Of a stretch of DNA of 62,163 nt, positions 21,909 to 29,995 are shown piece by piece; the stretch's first letter is position 1; each line of letters begins with the position of its first letter. This stretch comes from a virus. The DNA lies in IMG/VR virus record IMGVR_UViG_3300013126_004346, positions 1 to 62,163 of that record. One strand, written 5' to 3'. The position numbers and the translations under genes were made by a program. The notes beneath the pieces are model-generated. The model was not told where the DNA came from. It was given only the letters and a program-made list of their open reading frames with translations, and ran no database searches.

Positions 21909-24170
21909 TTATAGCTTACATGCACCAGAAGAGCAATCTTTATTTTCTGTTTGATGCATTAGCTGCTCCTTATCGCCATCATCTGTATTATTATAATATA
22001 AACTTATTAATCCAAGTGAATAAGCATACATTATTTCTTTCATAACTTTTGCATCTGGCAAAATATGATTTTCATAATGACTATAATTATAGTATACATT
22101 AGTTGATATAGCCATGTCAATATATTTTTGTATAATTGCATTAATTTTTAATAATCCAAAATTATCTTTAAAATCATATGCTAATTCATAATTATTTTCA
22201 TATTTGCCAATTCCAGGCACAAGAACAGGCAGCTTGCCCATTTTACTCATTTTGTATGTTATTAAACTTCTTATAGGTTCAACCCCATTAGTAGAAGATT
22301 GAATTACCGAACTACTTTCGCATGGCATACAGGCAGATAGAGTAGAATGTCTTAATCCAAATTCTTTAATATCTTTTCTTAATTTTTCCCAATCAAGTGA
22401 TAATTTGCGCTTGCATATTTCATCAACTTTATCTTTATATGTATCAATTGGTAATATACCTTTAGCGTATTTTGTTCTATCAAATTTATCGCACTTACCT
22501 TTTTCTTTAGCCAATTCTAAACTAGATTTTAATAAATAATATTGAAAATATTCCATCCACTCATCTAGTTCTGGTAATGTTTTATCAGAATTATATTTTA
22601 ATTCATTTTTAGCAAGATAGGCGGCGAGATTAGTTATACCAACTCCAAGACTACGACGTTTTTTTGCAAAATTTTCAGCAGCAATATTAAAATAATCTTG
22701 AAGTTCGATGATTTCATCAAGAAATCTTACGATAAGATCGCAGGTCTTTTCAAGATCTTGCCAATTTTTAATTTCTAACATATTAACTGCCGAAAGTATA
22801 CACATACCAATTTCACCTTCTTTATCATGATAATCGTTTAATGGAATAGTTGGATGAATAACTTCTGTGCAAAGATTACTCATTGTCACTTTATCAAGCC
22901 ATGCCCCATGATTATTCGCGTGATCAACATTTAGTATATATATTCTACCCGTTTCAACTCTTTCTTTAATTATAAGTGAGAATAATTTTCTAGCAGATAC
23001 TTTCTTTTTAATTTTTAATTTTTTAGATTCGCATTCTTTATATACTTTATCAAAGTTTTTTGTCCCCCATGCTTCATATAATTCTGGAACTTCTGCATTA
23101 TTAAATAAAGTTATGTCTTCATCTTTAAGAACTCTATCATAGAACAATTTACTCATGCCAACTGTATAATCAAGTTTACGAACACGATTATCATCTGTGC
23201 CAGCATTATTTTTTAATACAACAATGTCTTCTATTTCATAGTGCCACCATTGAATATTACAAGTAGCGCTTCCTCCCCTTAAACCATTTTGTTGCCAAGC
23301 TTTGACGCTACTCTCATAAATTTTCAAAAAAGGAATTAAACCTGTGTGCACAACTTCACCATTTTTAATAGGAGATCCAAGTGCTCGGATTTTACTAACA
23401 TCTATTCCAATTCCACATCTATTTGCGGTAGCCATACTAACAGCAGTAGCACTTGCAGTAATACTCTCTTTTGTATCATCTACTCCAATAAGACAACAAC
23501 TTGCATAATTTCTACTAGAAGTTCTTACTCCTGCCATTACTGGTGTTGGTAGATTAATCTTATGTTTACTAATAGCATCATAGAATTTACGAACATAATT
23601 TAATCTTGTTCCAGCTGGATAATTTATAAAAGCATAAGCAGCTATTAATATGTAAGCAAATTGAGGTGTTTCGTATATGATACCATTAGTTCTATTTTTA
23701 ATTAAATATTTATCACATAATTGTTTTATTCCAGCGTAAGTAAATATATAATCTCTATCATGATCTATAAATTCTCCAATTTTATTTAGTTCATCTTCGG
23801 TGTATTTTTCTAAAAGAATAGGATCATAAGTTTCATTTTTTATGCCATTTTGTATAAATTCGATAAGCCTTGGAGCATGTTTTCCTTTCCAAACTTCTTT
23901 TCTTAATTGATAATTTAAAAGTCTTCCAGCTACAAATTGATAATTTGGTTTTTGAATAGAGATTAAATTAGCCGCGCTTTCGATTAAAAGTTTATGTATT
24001 TCTTTTGTAGTTATTCCATCGTTAATATTTATTTTGGCATTTATTTCGATATCAGTTAAACTAACATTGCTATAACCATCAATCGCCCAGTTAATAACTT
24101 TATGGATTTTATCTAAATCAAATTTTTCAGACGAACCATTTCTTTTTTTTACATAAAAATTTTTAGTCAT
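21909..24170 (-). CDS. nrdA: class Ia ribonucleotide reductase, alpha subunit
   Basis: 753 aa from the ATG at 24168-24170 (MTKNFYVKKRN); a TTG two codons upstream is less likely. An N-terminal ATP-cone (about 1-90) gives allosteric activity control. The core has YASCCLIGVDDTKESI, MATANRCGIGIDVSKIRALGSPI, NLCTEVIHP with the active-site Cys, and ACMPCESSSVIQSSTNGVEP. The C-terminal redox pair is CSSGACKL. Together with NrdB it makes dNDPs. A structured RNA lies between its promoter-like element and the start codon. Confidence 0.95.
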   Translation of the reverse strand: MTKNFYVKKRNGSSEKFDLDKIHKVINWAIDGYSNVSLTDIEINAKININDGITTKEIHKLLIESAANLISIQKPNYQFVAGRLLNYQLRKEVWKGKHAPRLIEFIQNGIKNETYDPILLEKYTEDELNKIGEFIDHDRDYIFTYAGIKQLCDKYLIKNRTNGIIYETPQFAYILIAAYAFINYPAGTRLNYVRKFYDAISKHKINLPTPVMAGVRTSSRNYASCCLIGVDDTKESITASATAVSMATANRCGIGIDVSKIRALGSPIKNGEVVHTGLIPFLKIYESSVKAWQQNGLRGGSATCNIQWWHYEIEDIVVLKNNAGTDDNRVRKLDYTVGMSKLFYDRVLKDEDITLFNNAEVPELYEAWGTKNFDKVYKECESKKLKIKKKVSARKLFSLIIKERVETGRIYILNVDHANNHGAWLDKVTMSNLCTEVIHPTIPLNDYHDKEGEIGMCILSAVNMLEIKNWQDLEKTCDLIVRFLDEIIELQDYFNIAAENFAKKRRSLGVGITNLAAYLAKNELKYNSDKTLPELDEWMEYFQYYLLKSSLELAKEKGKCDKFDRTKYAKGILPIDTYKDKVDEICKRKLSLDWEKLRKDIKEFGLRHSTLSACMPCESSSVIQSSTNGVEPIRSLITYKMSKMGKLPVLVPGIGKYENNYELAYDFKDNFGLLKINAIIQKYIDMAISTNVYYNYSHYENHILPDAKVMKEIMYAYSLGLISLYYNNTDDGDKEQLMHQTENKDCSSGACKL

Positions 24171-24269
24171 AATCAAGCAACGTAATGTATCTTACATTAT
24201 TTTTACGAAAGAAAAAAGTAAAAAGAATTATTTTATTAACAAAAAGGAAAAAAGCTATATGAAGTGTAT

Positions 24270-24560
24270 TAAAAAATTACTTCCCAATGAGTTCTCCAAA
24301 GCGGAGCTTTCCCTGTTTTTTAGGGTTATCAAAGCCTATTAGTCAAACTTCCCAATCGAGTCTATAAAGCCTTTCGGCCCCTAGCACTTATCAGACACCG
24401 GTAGAACTGTCATTTGCGCGCTAGCCCTTACACCTACACACCCACTAAATATAGTGGTTTTCTGGGTCGCAAGCTCCGTTAGCGTTGCCCACGTATCGAC
24501 TAATAAGACTTATCGTTTTTCGGAGTACGACAAACCTTATCCGCTAATTGGGCGGTATGT
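24270..24560 (-). ncRNA. structured RNA of unknown family upstream of nrdA
   Basis: This gene-free stretch is clearly richer in G+C than its surroundings and folds on the minus strand. Hairpins: CCACTA-TATT-TAGTGG (24457-24442), GCC-GAAA-GGC (24378-24369), AAAGC-TCC-GCTTT (24310-24298), CCGC...GCGG near 24555, and a 27-nt stem at 24490-24464 (GCAA/TTGC and GCT/AGC around AACGG). A 17-nt imperfect direct repeat (ACTTCCCAAT...) lies at 24279-24295 and 24347-24363. It has its own promoter at 24567-24595. I could not match it to RNase P, tmRNA, 6S, group I or a known riboswitch. It may be an independent ncRNA or the nrd leader. The rest of 24177-24631 shows nothing else. Confidence 0.6.
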
Positions 24561-24566
24561 TAGTAT

Positions 24567-24595
24567 ATAGTAATATTTTTCTATTTAAATGTCAA
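24567..24595 (-). promoter_or_regulatory. sigma70-like promoter of the unknown RNA / nrd operon
   Basis: Minus strand TTGACA (24595-24590), 17-bp spacer, TACTAT (24572-24567). The predicted start is near 24560, at the beginning of the GC-rich structured region. Confidence 0.6.
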
Positions 24596-24631
24596 ATAAA
24601 AAGTGTAATAATAATAAAATAAGGAGCTTTC

Positions 24632-24922
24632 ATGCAAGAAAAATTCAATATTACAAAAAATGATATTAAAAATGGCGAAAAAACAATACCATCTAATTGC
24701 GCTATAGCCAAAGCAATAAAAAGAGAAATGAAAACAAAAAATATAAAACTAGGAAATGTTTCTGTACTTCCAGACGATGTTTCTTTTTCTATATTTAATG
24801 AAAATACAAAAAGATTTAAAACATATAATGCTCGCATGCCTTTATATGGTAAAGAATTTATAAAAGCTTTTGACTCTGGTTTAAGAGTTAAACCATTCGA
24901 ATTAGAATTAAATTTTAAATAA
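24632..24922 (+). CDS. hypothetical protein, 96 aa
   Basis: 96 aa with a good AAGGAG eight bases before the ATG. Begins MQEKFNITKNDIKNGEKTIP; later SVLPDDVSFSIFNENTKRFKTYNARMPLYGKEFIKAFDSG. No family recognised. First gene of a plus-strand block. Confidence 0.6.
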   Translation: MQEKFNITKNDIKNGEKTIPSNCAIAKAIKREMKTKNIKLGNVSVLPDDVSFSIFNENTKRFKTYNARMPLYGKEFIKAFDSGLRVKPFELELNFK

Positions 24923-24931
24923 TAAAAATTT

Positions 24932-25741
24932 ATGAAGCGTCAAATTGAAATTGATATTACTGAAGGTGCATCAAAAAAAGGTAAAGCTCCTTTAAACAAA
25001 CCCTTTAGGCTACCAAAAGGAAATAAAAAGAAATTTGGCGTTTATGTAAAAAATCAAAAAGGCAACATCATAATGGTTAAATTTGGTGACCCAAATATGT
25101 CTATTAAAAGAGATAATCCAGCCAGAAGGAAAGCGTATAGATCAAGACATGGTTGCGATAATCCAGGTCCTAAATGGAAAGCAAATTATTGGAGTTGTAA
25201 AATGTGGAGCGCTAAACCAGTAAGTAAAATAACTGGATCTTGCGGAAAACCAAATTGTGGTTCTGTTCAAAATTTAGAAGATGAAGTTACGCTTGAAGTT
25301 GATGTTCAAGCTAAAGGAAAGGGTCTTTGGTACAATATTCAACAAAAAAAGAAAAGAATGGGCAAAAATTATCGTCCAGCACAAGAAGGATCTAAAGATA
25401 GACCAAGTCAAGAGGCTCTTAAAAAAGCTCAAGGATCTGATTACGAAAATGAAACTTATGAATGGGATGGCGAAACAGAATTTGACCAAAATGAACTTTT
25501 AAAAATGGACGCTTCATTAGCTCAAGTTGAAGAAGTAGAAGATGTTGAAGATGAACTAGAAGATTATGAAGAAGAAGAAAACTGCAGTAATTGTGAAAAT
25601 GAAGAATATAAAAAAATGACGGTTACAGAAGGGCAAAAACTTAACGAATTTTTAAAACAATGTATTCCTACAAAGCAGGGCGACGATAAGAATAAGTTTA
25701 AATCTTGCTTACAGGACTATAAAAATAAAAATAAAAAATAA
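24932..25741 (+). CDS. conserved phage protein, basic Cys domain plus acidic C-terminus
   Basis: 269 aa. Residues about 25-105 contain KKFGVYVKNQKGNIIMVKFGDPNMS, RDNPARRKAYRSRHGCDNPGPKWKANYWSCKMW and a CGKPNCG pair, a block I associate with conserved proteins of large phages. Residues about 195-220 are strongly acidic (EEVEDVEDELEDYEEEENCSNC), then a helical end. The basic half suggests nucleic acid or capsid contact; function not known. Confidence 0.62.
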   Translation: MKRQIEIDITEGASKKGKAPLNKPFRLPKGNKKKFGVYVKNQKGNIIMVKFGDPNMSIKRDNPARRKAYRSRHGCDNPGPKWKANYWSCKMWSAKPVSKITGSCGKPNCGSVQNLEDEVTLEVDVQAKGKGLWYNIQQKKKRMGKNYRPAQEGSKDRPSQEALKKAQGSDYENETYEWDGETEFDQNELLKMDASLAQVEEVEDVEDELEDYEEEENCSNCENEEYKKMTVTEGQKLNEFLKQCIPTKQGDDKNKFKSCLQDYKNKNKK

Positions 25742-25779
25742 ATTGAACATAATCTCTATAGTGTAATCTATAGCAGATA

Positions 25780-26313
25780 GTGAATAAGCTTAAAAATTTA
25801 TTCAGTTGGTTTGGATGGAAAAGTAAACTAACATTAGTACTTTTAATAAATGGGGCGATAGCTTATTATTCATTAAATATAGGATTTAATTTAGCAAAAA
25901 ATCATAGTATATCCAAACTTCCAAACTCTTGCTTTGTTGATTCTGTTGCGTTTGCTTCTAATGCTAATTATATACTATCTCAAGAAAATACATGGGCTCA
26001 AATCTTTGCTTTTCAATTTCATTATACAGACGAATTAGATAACATAAAAGTCATTTTTGATAAAACCTTAATAGAGTATGTGGTATCTATACCAAAACAC
26101 AGAGGGCATGCAATATGTGTTTTTGAGCACAAGGGAATGCTTTGGGTTTATGATAGTAACTATGGCACAATGCCAGTTGGAGTTGCTGGTAATAGAGCAG
26201 AGTATCAAATTAGAGTAACCAAATGGATAGAAGAAAAATATAAAGCTATAGTTTTTAATAGTATTTTAATAGACGATGACGCAGAGAGAACTAAAGCATG
26301 GATAAAAGAATAA
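25780..26313 (+). CDS. membrane-anchored papain-like cysteine peptidase candidate
   Basis: 177 aa from a GTG at 25780. A hydrophobic segment at about 17-37 would anchor it. A possible Cys-His-Asp triad appears in family order: SCFVDSVAFA (Cys47), HRGHAICVFEHKG (His about 110) and LWVYDSNYGT (Asp about 123), as in papain-like NlpC/C39/transglutaminase folds. Whether it acts on peptidoglycan or protein is unknown. Followed by two small membrane proteins with overlapping starts. Confidence 0.5.
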   Translation: MNKLKNLFSWFGWKSKLTLVLLINGAIAYYSLNIGFNLAKNHSISKLPNSCFVDSVAFASNANYILSQENTWAQIFAFQFHYTDELDNIKVIFDKTLIEYVVSIPKHRGHAICVFEHKGMLWVYDSNYGTMPVGVAGNRAEYQIRVTKWIEEKYKAIVFNSILIDDDAERTKAWIKE

Positions 26314-26483
26314 CTAAATTAATTAGAGATGTTAAATTAATAGCACCATCTTGTAATAATACTGAACAATTTATAGCTGAATTTTGGAAATATCATAAAA
26401 GAAAAAATAAGAAAAGAAACATTCTCTGGTTCTCGGTCTTGGCTGTAATCTTCTTCATATGTTGGATCTTATCAAAAAATTAA
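26298..26483 (+). CDS. small single-pass membrane protein, 61 aa
   Basis: 61 aa with a basic region (KYHKRKNKKRN) followed by a C-terminal hydrophobic helix (ILWFSVLAVIFFICWIL). Overlaps the genes on both sides. Function unknown; part of a three-gene membrane cluster. Confidence 0.55.
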   Translation: MDKRITKLIRDVKLIAPSCNNTEQFIAEFWKYHKRKNKKRNILWFSVLAVIFFICWILSKN

Positions 26484-26734
26484 AGGATTGGTGGAATAAA
26501 CTTGAACATTACGAGAAGTTCTTTTTTATTGTTTTTATTCCAGCTATTTTGTTTACAATTTACGGAATCAGCGATCTTTACATTAATCATTTTGATCTTC
26601 TTTCTAAAGATCACCATATGGGATTTTTTCTTAGGTTCTTTTTTCCGATCTCTTTAGCTCTTTTAGTTACCAGCTTAGAGCGCAGAAGAAGAAATAAGCT
26701 AGTTAAAAATATTAAAGATTATTTAGATAAATAA
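26459..26734 (+). CDS. small two-helix membrane protein, 91 aa
   Basis: 91 aa with two hydrophobic segments (FFFIVFIPAILFTIYGISDLY and FFLRFFFPISLALLVTSL) and a basic C-terminus (ERRRRNKLVKNIKDYL). The hairpin topology and positive tail are compatible with a class II holin, but there is no endolysin next to it. Overlaps the previous gene by 25 bases. Confidence 0.55.
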   Translation: MLDLIKKLKDWWNKLEHYEKFFFIVFIPAILFTIYGISDLYINHFDLLSKDHHMGFFLRFFFPISLALLVTSLERRRRNKLVKNIKDYLDK

Positions 26735-26809
26735 TTATTTAATCCTAGCCTCTAAATAGAATATATATATTAACACAGCGGCACAAATTAATATACTAGC
26801 AGTAGTCAT
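26735..26809 (-). CDS. possible 24-aa membrane peptide
   Basis: A minus-strand ORF in the 118-bp gap: MTTASILICAAVLIYIFYLE, ending ARIK. One hydrophobic helix with a basic end. A TGTAAT box lies seven bases before the ATG. Short ORFs arise by chance in AT-rich DNA, so this is tentative. Confidence 0.3.
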   Translation of the reverse strand: MTTASILICAAVLIYIFYLEARIK

Positions 26810-26852
26810 ATTTTGAATTACACCATATAAGAAACCTGTGTAATATAAATAT

Positions 26853-27137
26853 ATGCCAATACCCCAAAGAAAAGACAACGAAAAACAAGGTGATTATATG
26901 GGCCGCTGTATGGAATTCATGAAAGATGAAAAATATCCACAAAAACAAAAAGTCGCAATTTGTTTAAATACTTTTCGTGGACCACAAAAGAAAGCTAAAG
27001 CGGATATTGAGCTAGATATAAATAATCCTGATTTAGAAGTAAAAAATAATTCTAATAAACAAGAAATTCTTGAGGTTGATATTTCTGAAACAGAAGCCTA
27101 TCAAAAAGCATATAAAAGCAAAACAAGAAACATATAA
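26853..27137 (+). CDS. small conserved phage protein (MPIPxxxxxE...RCM family)
   Basis: 94 aa. MPIPQRKDNEKQGDYMGRCMEFMKDEKYPQKQKVAICLNTFR matches a short phage domain with RCM...E(Y/F)P..Q..AIC...(Y/F)R. The second half is a charged low-complexity tail. In other phages it precedes or fuses to structural or prohead genes; function unknown. Confidence 0.62.
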   Translation: MPIPQRKDNEKQGDYMGRCMEFMKDEKYPQKQKVAICLNTFRGPQKKAKADIELDINNPDLEVKNNSNKQEILEVDISETEAYQKAYKSKTRNI

Positions 27138-27138
27138 T

Positions 27139-27324
27139 TTAAGATAATTTATTTTTCTGTCTTTTTTCTTCTAAAAATCTTATTATTTTATAATAATCGC
27201 CTTCTTCAATTAAATAGTTTTCTCCAGCGGTTTCAGATCTTTGTAAGATCTCATGAATAAATTCTTCATGAATAATATTGTAATTTTTAAACCAATTATA
27301 ACCTTTGGGATAAAAAGTTTTCAT
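27139..27324 (-). CDS. hypothetical protein, 61 aa
   Basis: 61 aa (FYPKGYNWFKNYNIIHEEFIHEILQRSETAGENYLIEEGDYYKIIRFLEEKR). Helical, aromatic and charged; no family recognised. Its start abuts the stop of the upstream small gene. Confidence 0.5.
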   Translation of the reverse strand: MKTFYPKGYNWFKNYNIIHEEFIHEILQRSETAGENYLIEEGDYYKIIRFLEEKRQKNKLS

Positions 27325-27516
27325 TTAGGATAAATTATATTTTTTTAAATTTAAATTCGATATTATTTTTTTATGCATAGATAGCCTATTTGTTAACGCC
27401 AGAATGTCTGCTTGATTTGGGGGTATGGTATTTTGCAATTCTTTTATTTTATTTTCGATACCCTCTATTGTTTTTTCTGTTTTAAATATAGAATTATTTA
27501 TTTCTTCTAAATCCAT
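27325..27516 (-). CDS. small coiled-coil protein, 63 aa
   Basis: 63 aa with heptad-like spacing (INNSIFKTEKTIEGIENKIKELQ, then LALTNRLSMHKKIISNL). Probable antiparallel coiled coil. A near-consensus promoter lies seven bases before the ATG. Confidence 0.55.
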   Translation of the reverse strand: MDLEEINNSIFKTEKTIEGIENKIKELQNTIPPNQADILALTNRLSMHKKIISNLNLKKYNLS

Positions 27517-27523
27517 ATGCTAT

Positions 27524-27552
27524 ATTATATATAATTATTATTAATTTGTCAA
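27524..27552 (-). promoter_or_regulatory. near-consensus promoter, -10 seven bases before ATG
   Basis: Minus strand TTGACA (27552-27547), 17-bp spacer, TATAAT (27529-27524), 7 bases to the ATG at 27516. The best example in the window of a promoter that can only give a leaderless mRNA. Confidence 0.75.
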
Positions 27553-27561
27553 TTTTAATAC

Positions 27562-27590
27562 TTGATATAATTTTAAATTGATATTATAAT
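27562..27590 (+). promoter_or_regulatory. sigma70-like promoter of the glycan island
   Basis: TTGATA (27562-27567), 17-bp spacer, TATAAT (27585-27590), 8 bases to the ATG at 27599. Divergent from the promoter at 27524-27552. It is the only clear promoter for the 15-kb run of overlapping genes that follows. Confidence 0.7.
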
Positions 27591-27598
27591 ATAGAATT

Positions 27599-28153
27599 AT
27601 GGAAGGCAATAAATATTATGTTGGTCCTGATAAAGAAGCGCAAGAAAGATATGAACTTACTAAAAAATATGAAGCCAATAGTTTAAAACCAGGCTTTAAA
27701 CCTCCATTTGTAAACTTACCAATTACAACAATCAAAGAAAATTATAAAGAAAACGTATTATTAGATGATAAAAATATTAATAACATCAAATATATTGGTT
27801 TAAAATCAGGTGGGTCACTCGGCTGTCATTGGCACAAAGAAAACTTTCATTTTGTTATTTTAATGAAAGGTATATTAAATTATTATGAAAAGCCTTTAGA
27901 AAATACAAAAGGAGTTTTTTTGGATAGAATAAAGATTGGTCAAATGTTTTATATACCACCTATGGTAGAGCATGACATATTTGCTGAAGAAAATGATTCT
28001 CAGTTTTATATTTTTAGCCATAAATCTCTAGAAAAAGAAAAAATCGATACATTCAAATCATCTTATGATATTAAGAATTTTCCTTTAATATCTAGAGAAA
28101 GTACACCTAGCGAAATACAATATATAAAAAGATTTTCATATGAACGTAATTAA
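27599..28153 (+). CDS. cupin-fold protein, first gene of the glycan island
   Basis: 184 aa. Cupin motif 1: GGSLGCHWHKENFHFVILMKG (about 78-98), motif 2: GQMFYIPPMVEHDIFAEE (about 117-135). The His/Glu metal ligands are present. Similar single-domain cupins act on NDP-sugars (RmlC- or FdtA-type epimerases and isomerases) or bind sugars. Role inferred from the neighbours. Confidence 0.72.
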   Translation: MEGNKYYVGPDKEAQERYELTKKYEANSLKPGFKPPFVNLPITTIKENYKENVLLDDKNINNIKYIGLKSGGSLGCHWHKENFHFVILMKGILNYYEKPLENTKGVFLDRIKIGQMFYIPPMVEHDIFAEENDSQFYIFSHKSLEKEKIDTFKSSYDIKNFPLISRESTPSEIQYIKRFSYERN

Positions 28154-29048
28154 TATTGGCGGACACGGAATAGGAGATTGCATTTTATCTCTACAGATTG
28201 CCCATCTTTTAAATAAAAGACATATACCCACCACCAATCTAATTTCTTCAAGAAACGAAGTATATAAACCATTATGGTATGCATTTGGAAACGTATTAGA
28301 AATTAATAGAATTGATGAAAAATATTCAGATGATAATGCATTATTAAATGAACCAGAATATATAAAAGAATTAAAAATAAAATACGAATCAGATATATTA
28401 ACGTACAATGTACCAGATCTTTTATTTAAAAATCAATTTGCATTTAATTATGAAGAATATGGACTAAATCCTCAGATAATAAAAAAAACAAGACTACTTA
28501 CAAATCATTTTCTTAAAAAAGAAAACATAATTTATTGCGGACTTTCCACGACTACTCCTAATTACTTATATAGAGATATACCGACTTTACTTAAATCATT
28601 AGCCGAACATCTTCCAAATTATACTATATACTTTCCTAAATTATCTAAATGGGACAAAGAGATAGATTATAATTGTAATTTTGATATAAACTATCCATCG
28701 AATGTTTTAATTGAGGAAGATCCAGATTTTCATAAATCATTAGATATTTTATTCAAAAGCAAATATGGAATTTTTACTTGTAATGGCCCAAGCCATATAG
28801 CGTATCATCTCGGAATACCAAGACTCATTCTTGATCCACAATTTAATAAAATTCCATGGATGGCTAGATGGAAAGAAGATTATGAAGAATGCATAAATAT
28901 AGAAACACATTTTAATGACATAAGTAAAATTGTATATAACAACATCAATCATCCAGAAACAACATTAATAGATAGAAAAATTCTGCTACATTTACTAAAA
29001 AATGGATATAATTCTTGGAAAGAAATTTTCCTGCTAAAAGAAAAATGA
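28140..29048 (+). CDS. GT9-like (heptosyltransferase-type) glycosyltransferase
   Basis: 302 aa. The N-terminal loop NIGGHGIGDCILSLQIAHLL has the G.GD.(I/L).....A.L pattern of family 9. The C-terminal part has DPDFHKSLDILFKSKYGIFTCNGPSHIAYHLGIPRLIL, where GPSHIAYHLGIP is the donor-site motif. Overlaps both neighbours. Donor and acceptor unknown. Confidence 0.7.
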   Translation: MNVINIGGHGIGDCILSLQIAHLLNKRHIPTTNLISSRNEVYKPLWYAFGNVLEINRIDEKYSDDNALLNEPEYIKELKIKYESDILTYNVPDLLFKNQFAFNYEEYGLNPQIIKKTRLLTNHFLKKENIIYCGLSTTTPNYLYRDIPTLLKSLAEHLPNYTIYFPKLSKWDKEIDYNCNFDINYPSNVLIEEDPDFHKSLDILFKSKYGIFTCNGPSHIAYHLGIPRLILDPQFNKIPWMARWKEDYEECINIETHFNDISKIVYNNINHPETTLIDRKILLHLLKNGYNSWKEIFLLKEK

Positions 29049-29995
29049 ATAAAATTTTAATTATTGGAGGTTGTGGATATGCTGGTAGTGCACTTTTTAA
29101 TTTTTTAAAAGATAAAAATTACGAAGTTACATCAGTAGATCTAGAGCTTTTTGGAAATCCAGGTATATCAAATTTAAAAGAAAATTATAAAAACTTAACA
29201 AAAGAATATTTATCGAATTTTACAGATGTTATTTTATTTGCCGGACATTCTAGCGTAAAGATGTGCGAAACTAATATGATGGGAGCATTTAAAAATAATG
29301 TTCAATATTTTTTAGAACTTACGGAGAAAATATCTATAAATCAAAAATTTATTTATGCTAGTAGTTCTAGCGTTTATGGAAACGTTAACAGAAATATAGT
29401 TACAGAGGAATGTGAAGAATATGTAGCTGGAAGTTTTTATGATTTATCTAAAGCTGAAATAGATCATTATATGAAAATTTCAGACAAAATAAATTACTAT
29501 GGTTTAAGATTTGGAACAATTAATGGATATGCTCCAAACATTAGGAACGACGTAATGATAAACGCTATGGCTTTTTCCGCAATTAAAAATAAAGAAATTA
29601 AAGTATTTAATCCAATGATAAGAAGACCAATTTTGTATATAAAAGATTTATGCAGAGCAGTGGAAACGATTATATTGAATGGAAATTTTCAAACCAGAGG
29701 AATTTACAACTTAGCTTCTTTTAATTCGACACCAGATATAATTGGTAGAAAAACGGCAGAAGTTTTTGAAAATATAAAATTAAGTATATTCGAGAGGAAT
29801 CCAACACCCGAAGAATCTATTAATAAAAAATTAGTTTCCAAAGCTTATGATTTTGCAATATCTTCAGATAAATTTATTTCAACATTTGATTTTATTTTTG
29901 AAGGGACAATAAAAGACATCGCCTTAGAATTAAAAGAAAAAGAGGCAGAAATTATTATCTCAAACAATAGAAATAAAGAGAATATTTTAATATGA
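29045..29995 (+). CDS. NAD-dependent nucleotide-sugar epimerase/reductase
   Basis: 316 aa from the ATG at 29045, chosen for its ATGA overlap with the previous stop. SDR fold: IIGGCGYAGSALFNFL (NAD site), FAGHSSVKMC, YASSSSVYG, and the catalytic YDLSK (about 155). RRPILYIKDLCRAVETI is typical of extended SDR sugar epimerases such as GalE- or ColC-like enzymes. A likely step is C3/C5 epimerisation or C4 reduction of the 4-keto sugar made by Gmd and the 3-dehydratase (inference). Confidence 0.8.
   Translation: MNKILIIGGCGYAGSALFNFLKDKNYEVTSVDLELFGNPGISNLKENYKNLTKEYLSNFTDVILFAGHSSVKMCETNMMGAFKNNVQYFLELTEKISINQKFIYASSSSVYGNVNRNIVTEECEEYVAGSFYDLSKAEIDHYMKISDKINYYGLRFGTINGYAPNIRNDVMINAMAFSAIKNKEIKVFNPMIRRPILYIKDLCRAVETIILNGNFQTRGIYNLASFNSTPDIIGRKTAEVFENIKLSIFERNPTPEESINKKLVSKAYDFAISSDKFISTFDFIFEGTIKDIALELKEKEAEIIISNNRNKENILI

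Noticed and set aside
24171-24176. TTG start for nrdA two codons upstream
   Set aside because: The in-frame ATG at 24170 is the better start codon and nothing supports the TTG.
24270-24560. RNase P RNA, cobalamin riboswitch or group I intron in the nrdA leader
   Set aside because: The RNase P P4 signature, the B12 box and the GATATAGTC/GACTA pair were looked for and not found. A faint AATGACAGT similarity to RNase P is in the wrong position.
26459-26734. Holin call for the two-helix membrane protein
   Set aside because: Topology fits but there is no endolysin or spanin nearby, and many phage membrane proteins share this shape.
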